Source: an uncultured Hyphomicrobium sp.
GTDB lineage: Bacteria > Pseudomonadota > Alphaproteobacteria > Rhizobiales > Hyphomicrobiaceae
Direction: 5' to 3'
Assembly: GCF_902826555.1 (NCBI RefSeq)
Contig: NZ_CADEFI010000016.1
Span: forward strand, 1 to 32,341
DNA length: 32,341 bases
Position numbers and translations under genes: made by a program. Each line of letters starts with the position of its first letter. Positions within the stretch are counted from its first letter, which is position 1. The notes below the pieces were generated by a model. The model had not been told where the DNA came from and did not search any database. It was given only the letters and a program-made list of their open reading frames with translations. Below are positions 8,369 to 15,058 of the stretch, piece after piece.

Positions 8369-9465
8369 GGCGTGCTCCGGCCGGACACGGCCGCCTCATC
8401 GAAGGTCGCCATGCCGTTGTGGAGCGCGCATGCGAGGCGCAGCACGGCGAGAGCGGTGGCGGCGCCCGATCCTTCACCCAAGCGCAAGTCGAGATCGAGA
8501 ACCGGACGCGCTCCAAGCGCGGCGAGAAGGGTTGCATGTCCACGCTCGGCCGAACGGTGGGAATAGATGAGCCAAGGCGCGCACGACGGGTTGAGGCGCG
8601 TGGCGGCAAGCGCGGCGACGGTGACGATGAAGCCGTCGACGAGCACGGGGCGGCCCGCCTGCGCTGCGGCGATGATGGCGCCGGTGAGCGCCGCGATCTC
8701 GAGGCCGCCGACGCAGGCCAGCACGCGGCGTGGATCGGCTCCCGGCCCGTCGAGCCCATGGCGCGCAAGACTGCTTGCGATGACCTCGACCTTGTGCGTG
8801 ACCCCGGCCGCATCGAGGCCGGTGCCGGCGCCCGCGATTTCATCCGGGGATTTGGCGAGCAGCGCGGCAGCGATGGCAGCTGCGGCCGTCGTGTTTCCGA
8901 TCCCCATCTCGCCGAAGAGCACGAGGTCAGCTGCGACCTCCGCTTCGACCGCGCGCTTGCCGGCCGCCAACGCAAAGGCGAGCTCGTCCTCCGTCAGCGC
9001 CGGCTCGACCGTGAAATCGCGCGTGCCCCGGCACGGCTTGTCAGTCACGACACCGGGCAAAGGTTCGGGCGCCAGCGTGCCCGCGTCGATCACTTTCAAC
9101 GGCACATCGAGCGCCCGGGCCAGCACGGCCACGGCCGCGCCGCCGTTGGCAAAGTTCTTCAGCATCTCGACGGTCACAGCCGACGGATAGGCGGAGATGC
9201 CTTGTGCCGTGACACCGTGGTCGCCGGCGAAAAGGATGATCGGCGCGTTGGCGGCGCGCGGACGCTCCGTCGCCTGGAGAGCCGCAAGCCTGATCGCCAG
9301 CTCCTCGAGCATGCCGAGCGAGCCGGCGGGTTTCGTCAGCATGGCCTGACGGGCGCGCGCCGCCGCCCCATGGTGGGCGGAGGGAGCGGGGCACGGTGTT
9401 TCGATCCAGGTGGAGGGCATCTCTCTTGTGACGGCTCCCGGCATGGCATTCCTGGCTGGCTGCAT
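8365..9465 (-). CDS. cobT: Nicotinate-nucleotide--dimethylbenzimidazole phosphoribosyltransferase
   Basis: CobT makes alpha-ribazole phosphate from nicotinate mononucleotide and dimethylbenzimidazole, the product of BluB. Up to 366 aa. Motifs in order: LTKPAGSLGMLEELAIRLA, LFAGDHGVTAQGISAYP, LFGEMGIGNTTAAAAI, GTGLDAAGVTHK, and LRLGEGSGAATAL, whose Glu corresponds to the catalytic base. The start is uncertain: ATG at 9465 is the longest, ATG at 9444 has a nearby AGGA, and ATG at 9420 is closest to usual family length. It is the first gene of the cobT-cobC-cobS-cobD unit and is divergent from the FAH-family gene. Confidence 0.94.
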   Translation of the reverse strand: MQPARNAMPGAVTREMPSTWIETPCPAPSAHHGAAARARQAMLTKPAGSLGMLEELAIRLAALQATERPRAANAPIILFAGDHGVTAQGISAYPSAVTVEMLKNFANGGAAVAVLARALDVPLKVIDAGTLAPEPLPGVVTDKPCRGTRDFTVEPALTEDELAFALAAGKRAVEAEVAADLVLFGEMGIGNTTAAAAIAAALLAKSPDEIAGAGTGLDAAGVTHKVEVIASSLARHGLDGPGADPRRVLACVGGLEIAALTGAIIAAAQAGRPVLVDGFIVTVAALAATRLNPSCAPWLIYSHRSAERGHATLLAALGARPVLDLDLRLGEGSGAATALAVLRLACALHNGMATFDEAAVSGRSTP

Positions 9466-9583
9466 GGCACGCTATGCGGCGGCCGGCAACTGAGCCGTTG
9501 GCAATTGATCTCGGCTGGCGCCTGTGCGAGCGATGGCCCGGCCGCGGATGTTTGGCGCCCGCGCGTTAACCTCAAGGGACGGC

Positions 9584-10573
9584 ATGAAGCTCAGGCGCGT
9601 AACGGATGGCGCGGCGTTCGCGGTCGAGATCGCGGCGGGCGACGGCTGGGTGGATGCGGGCGCGTTGCTGCGGGGCCTTTCGCCTGCGCTCGCGGACGCG
9701 GATATCGCCCGCTGGTCGGGCGATATCGTGGCCCTGCTCGGGGCGCCCGACGATGTTCGTGCGCGCCTCGCCGAAGCAGCCGCGGCGCTCACGGCCGAGC
9801 CGGCCACTGCAGCGCGACGCGTGGTGCTTCCTTTCGAGCCGCGCTCGTTTCGCGACTTCATGCTCTACGAGCGCCATGCGATCGACGCGGCGCGCGGCTT
9901 CGTGAAGACCTATATGCCGGGCGCCTGGCCGTTCGTTCGCGCCTATGAACGGATCATCGGCCCGCCGTTTCCCCTGCTCAAGCCGTCGCGGCTCTGGTAT
10001 CGCGAGCCGATCTACTACATGGGAAACCACCTGGCCTTCGCGGGCGACGGCGAGGGCATTGCGATCCCGTCCTATGCCGACGGTGTCGACTATGAACTGG
10101 AGCTGGGATTCGTGCTGAAGAGCGCGTTGTACAACGCAGGTGCCGAGGAGGCCGAAGCAGCGATCGGCGGCTTCGTGGTCGTCAACGACTTCACCGCGCG
10201 CTCGGTCCAACGCAACGAGATGCGCTCAGGCTTCGGCCCACAGAAATCGAAGCATTTTCGCAACGGACTTTCGAATGCCGTCGTCAGCGCGGACGAGGTC
10301 CTACCGCGATGGGGCGATCTCAAGGGCGAGGTGCGCATCAACGGAAGGCTTGTCGCGGAACCCTTGAGCGCGGGCGCGCGCTGGACGCTCGGCGAGGCGT
10401 TGGCACACGCCTCGCGCTCAGAACGGCTTTATCCCGGCGAGCTGTTCGCCACCGGTACGCTGCCCGGCGGCAGCGGCATCGAAGCAGGGCGCATGCTCAG
10501 CGCGGGCGATACCGTCGAGATCGCGATCGACGGCGTCGGCCGCCTTCGCAACACCATTTGCCGAGAAGGATGA
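9584..10573 (+). CDS. Fumarylacetoacetate hydrolase family protein
   Basis: This is a metal-dependent FAH-superfamily hydrolase or decarboxylase acting on a beta-diketone or oxo-acid type substrate; the substrate cannot be read from the sequence. The frame opens at 9524, but the ATG at 9584 has AAGGGA 4 nt upstream and yields 329 aa. The conserved core is YMGNHLAFAGDGEGIAIP, the metal-binding acidic pair in VDYELELGFVL, then VVNDFTARSVQRNEM and ATGTLPGGSGIEAGR near the C-terminus. The next gene (cyclase family) starts 4 nt after its stop, so the two probably act in one catabolic pathway, perhaps aromatic ring-cleavage products (inference). Confidence 0.87.
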   Translation: MKLRRVTDGAAFAVEIAAGDGWVDAGALLRGLSPALADADIARWSGDIVALLGAPDDVRARLAEAAAALTAEPATAARRVVLPFEPRSFRDFMLYERHAIDAARGFVKTYMPGAWPFVRAYERIIGPPFPLLKPSRLWYREPIYYMGNHLAFAGDGEGIAIPSYADGVDYELELGFVLKSALYNAGAEEAEAAIGGFVVVNDFTARSVQRNEMRSGFGPQKSKHFRNGLSNAVVSADEVLPRWGDLKGEVRINGRLVAEPLSAGARWTLGEALAHASRSERLYPGELFATGTLPGGSGIEAGRMLSAGDTVEIAIDGVGRLRNTICREG

Positions 10574-10577
10574 GCCC

Positions 10578-11336
10578 ATGCAGGTGATCGATCTCTCGAA
10601 GCCGGTCCGCTTCAACCGCGACGATCCGTTCTTCATGCGGGTCAAGGTCAAGCACAAGCCGCACCGGCTGGCGAAGCTGCTGGTGCGGGCGCTCGGTTTG
10701 CCGTTCCGTCTCTTCCCGCGCGATTTCGCCGGCTGGGCCGACGACACGATCCGCATGGGCGTGCACGCGACGACGCACATCGACGCGCCATGGCATTACG
10801 GGCCGACTTCAGCCGGCGCACGAGCGCAAACCATCGACGAGATCCCGCTCGAACGCTGCATCGGGCCGGGCGTGGTGCTCGACCTTGCGCACAAGGCGGA
10901 CGACGACCCGATCACGGTCGCCGACATGGAGGCCGCGCTCGCGAAATCCGGTGCAACGCTCACCGAGCACACCATCGTGCTGATCCGCACCGGACGCGAC
11001 CGCCTGATGGATACGAAGGACTTCTGGAAGACGGGAACCGGCATGAGTGCTGCTGCCACCGAATGGCTGCTCGACCGGGGCGTCAGCGTCATGGGCATCG
11101 ACCAATGGGGGTGGGATCTACCGTTCCGGGCGCAGATCGCCAAATCGCGCGCGACGGGGGACGCGAGCCTGTTCTGGGAAGCGCACCGGGTCGGCCAGCG
11201 CCGGCCCTTCTGGCACATGGAGCAGCTCACGAACCTCGGCGCGCTACCGCCGTACGGATTCGAGGTTGCGGTGTTTCCCCTCAAGATCGTAGGGGCGTCG
11301 GCGGCTCCCGCGCGGGTCGTGGCGCTTCTTCGCTGA
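10578..11336 (+). CDS. Cyclase family protein (kynurenine formamidase-like)
   Basis: This 252-aa protein belongs to the metal-dependent cyclase/formamidase family. The signature HATTHIDAPWHY (His-x3-His-x-Asp-x3-His) provides the metal ligands. IDLSKPV at the N-terminus and MGIDQWGWDLPF in the second half fit the longer members of this family, which act on cyclic amides or related compounds. It is cotranscribed with the preceding FAH-family gene (4-nt gap). It lacks other kynurenine pathway neighbours, so a kyn role is not supported. Substrate unknown. Confidence 0.85.
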   Translation: MQVIDLSKPVRFNRDDPFFMRVKVKHKPHRLAKLLVRALGLPFRLFPRDFAGWADDTIRMGVHATTHIDAPWHYGPTSAGARAQTIDEIPLERCIGPGVVLDLAHKADDDPITVADMEAALAKSGATLTEHTIVLIRTGRDRLMDTKDFWKTGTGMSAAATEWLLDRGVSVMGIDQWGWDLPFRAQIAKSRATGDASLFWEAHRVGQRRPFWHMEQLTNLGALPPYGFEVAVFPLKIVGASAAPARVVALLR

Positions 11337-11441
11337 GGGAGGCTCTTGGGCACTCCGCTGATTTAGCTATCTATTCTTCCGTTTCATTGCGCCGTTGACG
11401 TCCTATCTACCCCAAAAAAAATCGGCTTCGGGGCTTGGGTC

Positions 11442-11475
11442 GGGAATTTTTCCCTGTAGAATGGGACATTATTCC
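11442..11475 (+). promoter_or_regulatory. Conserved intergenic motif, copy A
   Basis: This AT-rich stretch has GGGAATTTTTC (11442-11452), a 6-nt spacer, and GAATGGGAC (11459-11467), and ends with ATTCC, which mirrors the initial GGAAT. The same two blocks in the same order with a 7-nt spacer recur on the minus strand upstream of xoxF (28909-28945). It lies 30 nt before the ATG at 11505. It may be a promoter or operator; no known consensus was recognised. Confidence 0.45.
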
Positions 11476-11504
11476 ATACCACATGCGATGCCGCCCAGGT
11501 CCCG

Positions 11505-11711
11505 ATGAAGAAGCCCAAGCCCGCGCCGGCACCCACCCAACTCGACCCTAGCCACCCCAATTACGACGCCATCCTGCTCAAACGCGCGCGGCTCGAAGCG
11601 CACCGGCGGCGGCGTGCCGAGAACAGCGGGGCGCTCGAAGGCAAGGGGTGGGAAAGCGCTGCCATGGTGAAGCCGGGCAAGAAGCCGGCCCAACGGCGCG
11701 GCGGAGACTAG
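11505..11711 (+). CDS. Small basic hypothetical protein
   Basis: A 68-aa protein, rich in Lys, Arg and Pro, with no signal peptide or membrane segment. It has a Pro-rich start (KKPKPAPAPTQLDPSHPNYD), a charged middle (LKRARLEAHRRRRAENSG) and a basic tail. I do not recognise the family. Support comes from codon-consistent composition, an isolated position between two well-defined genes, an AGGT upstream of the ATG, and the conserved intergenic motif just before it. Nucleic-acid or ribosome association is possible from its charge but not shown. Confidence 0.6.
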   Translation: MKKPKPAPAPTQLDPSHPNYDAILLKRARLEAHRRRRAENSGALEGKGWESAAMVKPGKKPAQRRGGD

Positions 11712-11802
11712 CGCGCGCCATTGACCCTGCAATCGACGGCCCCATGTTTGCCTTATCGCTACAGCTAATAGGGCGCGGCAGGCAACGACGGGACACCTCG
11801 AT

Positions 11803-12699
11803 ATGAGCCGACCGACAGACGATGCGGACGCGGTCAATCTGGCCACCGACATGCGGAGCCTGTTTCCAAAGTTCGAGCCCTCGCGGCGCGAGGCCATGCT
11901 GACCACGCTCGCCACCGGATTTGCGCTCGCGACGCAGCCGGTTGCGGCCGAAACCACGATCACCACCGACGCGAACGGCCTCGAAGCCGGCGAGGTGCAG
12001 GTTCAGGCGTCCGATCGCGCGATCCCGACCTATCGCGCGAAGCCTGCGCAGGGCGGCCCGTTCCCGGTCATTCTCGTCGTGCAGGAGATCTTCGGCGTGC
12101 ACGAGCACATCAAAGACGTGTGCCGGCGCCTGGCAAAAGCGGGCTATCTCGCGATCGCGCCGGAGATGTACGTGCGGCAGGGCGACGTGGCCGGCTTGAA
12201 GAGCATCGACGAGGTTCGCGCCGTCGTGGCCAAGGTTCCGGACGCGCAGGTGATGAGCGACCTCGACGCGACCGTGCAATTCGCCGCCTCCGACGGCGGC
12301 GATGTCGAGAGGCTCGGTATCACGGGCTTCTGCTGGGGCGGACGCATTACCTGGCTCTATGCCGCGCACACCGCGAAGCTCAAGGCGGGAGTCGCATGGT
12401 ATGGCAGGCTCGTCGGCGAGACGTCTCAGCTCACGCCAAAGCATCCGGTGGACATCGCCGGCGATCTCAAGGCGCCCGTGCTCGGGCTCTACGGCGGGGC
12501 CGACCAAGGCATTCCGCTCGATACCGTCGGGGCCATGCGCGGCGCCTGCGCCAAGGCCGGCAAGACGTGCGATATCGTCGTCTTCGAAGGCGCTCCGCAT
12601 GCGTTCCACGCGGACTACAGGCCAAGCTACCGGGCCGAGGCCGCCAAGGAAGGCTGGTCTCGCCTTCTCGCTTGGTTCAAGCAGCACGGCGTCTCTTAA
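11803..12699 (+). CDS. Dienelactone hydrolase family protein with Tat-type signal
   Basis: This is an alpha/beta hydrolase of the dienelactone hydrolase (carboxymethylenebutenolidase) family, 298 aa. A twin-arginine segment SRREAML (residues 27-33), a hydrophobic stretch and QPVAAE (cleavage near 49) suggest Tat export, or a former lipoprotein-like leader. The catalytic triad is visible: Cys177 in GFCWGG, Asp234 in YGGADQGIP, and His266 in [15 protein letters not shown]. The family cleaves lactone intermediates of chlorocatechol degradation, but many homologues have unknown substrates. It is apparently monocistronic. Confidence 0.88.
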   Translation: MSRPTDDADAVNLATDMRSLFPKFEPSRREAMLTTLATGFALATQPVAAETTITTDANGLEAGEVQVQASDRAIPTYRAKPAQGGPFPVILVVQEIFGVHEHIKDVCRRLAKAGYLAIAPEMYVRQGDVAGLKSIDEVRAVVAKVPDAQVMSDLDATVQFAASDGGDVERLGITGFCWGGRITWLYAAHTAKLKAGVAWYGRLVGETSQLTPKHPVDIAGDLKAPVLGLYGGADQGIPLDTVGAMRGACAKAGKTCDIVVFEGAPHAFHADYRPSYRAEAAKEGWSRLLAWFKQHGVS

Positions 12700-12705
12700 G
12701 TCCAG

Positions 12706-12721
12706 CATACCAATTTGTATG
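12706..12721. promoter_or_regulatory. Short dyad CATAC-N6-GTATG
   Basis: Just after the dienelactone hydrolase stop lies CATAC-CAATTT-GTATG, with perfect 5-bp arms. It could be an operator for the downstream PsiF-like gene, of the general shape bound by GntR-type regulators. It is short enough to arise by chance. Confidence 0.2.
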
Positions 12722-12750
12722 GCGCGCGGTCCTTGTTCGCGGCGGGAGCG

Positions 12751-12786
12751 CCTCCAAGGTCTTCCAACATTGGAAGACCTTGGAGG
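12751..12786 (+). promoter_or_regulatory. Perfect 17-bp inverted repeat covering the ribosome binding site of the PsiF-like gene
   Basis: The left arm CCTCCAAGGTCTTCCAA (12751-12767) is the exact reverse complement of 12770-12786, separated by only CA. In RNA this gives a 15-16 bp hairpin with a 4-6 nt loop. The right arm ends in GGAGG (12782-12786), which is the Shine-Dalgarno sequence of the ATG at 12793. The hairpin would therefore fully hide the ribosome binding site. A translational switch is inference. Confidence 0.8.
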
Positions 12787-12792
12787 ACACCC

Positions 12793-13056
12793 ATGCACAA
12801 CCTTATGAGTTTTAAGACTGCGGCGTGCGCAATCGCAGCGTCGTGCGTTCTCGCGAGCGGCGCGCTTGCCGATACCAGCTGCAAGAGCCAGGCAGACGCC
12901 AAGAATCTCCATGGAGCAGCGCAAACGAGCTTCATGGGCAAGTGCGAGAAGGACGCCAAGGCGAAATGCGATTCGGATGCCAAGGCGAAGGGGCTTCACG
13001 GCGCCGCCGCGACCAGCTTCACGACGAAGTGCGTCAAAGACGCGACGGGCGCGTAA
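12793..13056 (+). CDS. Small secreted PsiF-repeat-like protein
   Basis: The 87-aa protein has an N-terminal signal peptide (hydrophobic CAIAASCVLASGALA, cleavage near residue 26). It is followed by two tandem repeats of about 25-30 residues, each with a Cys at either end: C-x-S-x-A-D-A-K-N-L-H-G-A-A...C and C-D-S-D-A-K-A-K-G-L-H-G-A-A...C. This spacing fits the PsiF repeat family, named after a phosphate-starvation-inducible E. coli protein of unknown function. Start at 12793 because GGAGGA lies 6 nt upstream; the open frame from 12715 crosses the inverted repeat. It probably folds in the periplasm with disulfides. Confidence 0.8.
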   Translation: MHNLMSFKTAACAIAASCVLASGALADTSCKSQADAKNLHGAAQTSFMGKCEKDAKAKCDSDAKAKGLHGAAATSFTTKCVKDATGA

Positions 13057-13065
13057 TCGCGAATT

Positions 13066-13105
13066 GAAAGCCCTGGAGCCACCGGCCCCGGGGCTTTCTC
13101 TCGTC
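13066..13105 (+). terminator. Rho-independent-like terminator after the PsiF-like gene
   Basis: GAAAGCCCTGGAGCC (13066-13080) pairs with GGCCCCGGGGCTTTC (13084-13098) around an ACC loop, with one wobble and one mismatch. It is followed by a pyrimidine-rich TCTCTCG. It starts 9 nt after the stop codon. The T-run is weak. Confidence 0.6.
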
Positions 13106-13136
13106 ACTCGGAACTCATCACGCTGGCACGGCTCGC

Positions 13137-13400
13137 CTATCTCTCGCCGACTGCGCTCGATCCGGACTCGCCGCTCGAGGCACCGGAACTCGCCGACGCG
13201 TTGGCGTGGTGCCAGTTTGCCGGCCCCTTTACCACGGGCTTGCCTTGGAAGGTGCCGTCCGCGTTCTGCTCTCTGTTCGCGTTCTCCTGCACACTCGACT
13301 GCTGCGATTCTTTGTCTTTCAGTGTTTTGTCTTTAGCGATCGCAGCCGGGGTGGCGCCGAGAAGGGCCACGAGCGCGATCGCCGTCATCATCTTTTTCAT
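13137..13400 (-). CDS. Small exported hypothetical protein
   Basis: An 87-aa protein with a classic signal peptide (MKKMMTAIALVALLGATP, then AAIAKD). The mature part is hydrophilic: Lys/Asp/Gln/Asn-rich, then a segment with GTFQGKPVVKGPANWHHA, and a Ser/Ala/Gly-rich tail. The ATG at 13400 has AAGGAG about 8 nt upstream, so I use it rather than the longer open frame to 13499. No family recognised. It is divergent from the SH3-like gene at 13593 across 192 nt and convergent with the PsiF-like gene. Confidence 0.7.
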   Translation of the reverse strand: MKKMMTAIALVALLGATPAAIAKDKTLKDKESQQSSVQENANREQNADGTFQGKPVVKGPANWHHANASASSGASSGESGSSAVGER

Positions 13401-13592
13401 CGGGGTTACTCCTTTGCACCCGCGGCACACCGCGGTGCTGGAGGAGAACGTATCGCAAGATTTTCGGTTCCTCTCGTTACGCATCCGTAAACTAAGCATG
13501 CGCGCCTAAGCGCCACTTTGCATCTGCGCTTGGCGGCGACGAGCACGGACGAATAGAATGCCGCTATCGCTCCGTCACTCCAGAGGCCATTC

Positions 13593-14213
13593 GTGATCAA
13601 GTCGTTGACCTGCCTTTCGGCACTCGCCGCGTCGCTCGCCTGCGCGACGACCGCCTTCGCGTTCGAGACCTACAAAGTCACCGGTATCAAAGCCGGCGAC
13701 ACGCTCACGATCCGGGAAGAGCCCGACGATGGCGGCAAGCCGGCAGACTGGAAGGAGCTAGGACGAATCCCAGCCGATGCCAGCGATGTCCTCGGCACCG
13801 GACGCTCGAAACTCGTCGGAGAGCAGCGGTGGTTCGAAATCTCGTTCCGATCGACACGCGGCTGGGTCAACGCCAAGTTCCTCGAAGGCGCCGAATTCGC
13901 CGACCTCAAGGGCGCGACCTTCACGTGCGCTGGCGCGGAGCCGTTCTGGGGCGTGACACTGGGACCGGGCGAAGGCGAATACAGCGATCCGGACTCCCAG
14001 ACCAAGCTGACAACAGATCGCGTTCAACCGGCCACGGCGCGCCTGTTTCCCCTTCTCTATCGTCTCACGGATACCAACGGGCGAAAGGTCCGGGCGACGG
14101 TGTCGCAACAGGACTGGTGCTCGGATGGGATGTCGGAGTACGACTACTCATTCCAGGTCTTGCTCTCGAACGACGACGATTTTCAGCAGGGCTGCTGTGT
14201 CCTCAATCGATGA
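13593..14213 (+). CDS. Exported SH3-like / COG3650-like protein
   Basis: A 206-aa protein with signal peptide (LTCLSALAASLACATTAFA). Residues about 25-105 look like a bacterial SH3 domain (YKVTGIKAGDTLTIREEP ... WFEISFRSTRGWVNAKFL). The C-terminal part has TCAGAEPFWGVTLGPGEG and WCSDGMSEYDYSFQVLL ending in GCCVLNR. These resemble the conserved GTEPFW and CSDGMSD blocks of an exported family (COG3650-like). The start is a GTG at 13593 with AGAGG upstream. SH3b domains often bind cell-wall or protein ligands; the ligand here is unknown. Periplasmic location inferred. Confidence 0.72.
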   Translation: MIKSLTCLSALAASLACATTAFAFETYKVTGIKAGDTLTIREEPDDGGKPADWKELGRIPADASDVLGTGRSKLVGEQRWFEISFRSTRGWVNAKFLEGAEFADLKGATFTCAGAEPFWGVTLGPGEGEYSDPDSQTKLTTDRVQPATARLFPLLYRLTDTNGRKVRATVSQQDWCSDGMSEYDYSFQVLLSNDDDFQQGCCVLNR

Positions 14214-14254
14214 AGCGATCCACGCAATCGTCAGTTTGAAAAGATCGCCGCTGC

Positions 14255-14947
14255 ATGAGAGAGCCCACTAACCCGCGGCGGCCGACCGTTGCCTCGCCCA
14301 GATGGCGCGGAACACGCAACCGCCCATCGCCACATGCGTCTTTGCGCCGATCCTCAAGTCCAATCCTGGCCTGGCTGAAACGCGAAAGCGTTGCGGTCCT
14401 GGCCTTGAGCGGCGCCGCGCTGACGGTGCTGGCCGAGCTGGCGAAGGCCATGCCGTTCGCGCCACCGTTCTCGCTTGTGCTCATGCGATGGCGGGAATTC
14501 ACGAACGATCTCTGGCGTCCGCCCCTCGATCTTGCCGGCATCGACGTTCATCAAGACATCGTTGCCGCGCTCAGCGTCTCGGCGTTCATGGTTCTCTTGG
14601 GGATCGGGGCGAGACTATCGGCACGTCTCAGCGGCCAGCCGTTGGCCCCCATGAGCCTCGGCCGCTTCTTCGACGACCAGACATGGCCGAGCCTGATTGT
14701 GTTCGCAGCCCTGTGTCTCGTGTTCCTGCTGGGTCACGGCGACGCGGACCGATCGGATGTCCTTACTTTCATGGGCAGCGAAGAAGCCGGAAAATATGGC
14801 TTCGCGGTCCTTGTCACGGCCGGCTATTTCGCGGGAGACTTCATCGGCCACCGGCAATTCCACCTCCGGCTCTACCGGCTGGCCTGGATCGTGGCGGCGA
14901 TCTCAGCCGCAAATCTTGCCATGATCCATTTCGGCCCGGCCGGCTGA
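14255..14947 (+). CDS. Hypothetical integral membrane protein
   Basis: About 230 aa with four predicted membrane segments: around residues 45-65, 104-124, 146-163 and 185-225 (two close segments at the C-terminal end). The N-terminal 38 residues are Arg/Pro/Ser-rich, with no good ribosome binding site, so the true start may be further in. The loop between the first two segments is acidic. No recognised family. It ends before the terminator of the convergent TonB-dependent receptor gene. Confidence 0.6.
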   Translation: MREPTNPRRPTVASPRWRGTRNRPSPHASLRRSSSPILAWLKRESVAVLALSGAALTVLAELAKAMPFAPPFSLVLMRWREFTNDLWRPPLDLAGIDVHQDIVAALSVSAFMVLLGIGARLSARLSGQPLAPMSLGRFFDDQTWPSLIVFAALCLVFLLGHGDADRSDVLTFMGSEEAGKYGFAVLVTAGYFAGDFIGHRQFHLRLYRLAWIVAAISAANLAMIHFGPAG

Positions 14948-14989
14948 CGAAAAGGCGGCCTTCGACCTCCGGCAACTTGTGCTTCTACG

Positions 14990-15021
14990 AAAACGACGCG
15001 GCGCCCCGAACGGAGCGCCGC
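14990..15021 (-). terminator. Rho-independent terminator for the TonB-dependent receptor gene
   Basis: On the minus strand GCGGCGCTCC (15021-15012), loop GTTC, then GGGGCGCCGC (15007-14998) form a 10-bp stem with one U-G pair, followed by a short TTTT (14993-14990). It lies 38 nt past the receptor stop. Confidence 0.7.
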
Positions 15022-15058
15022 GCCTCATTTGCAACTTTGGGAGAAGCTGCCGGAAAGA

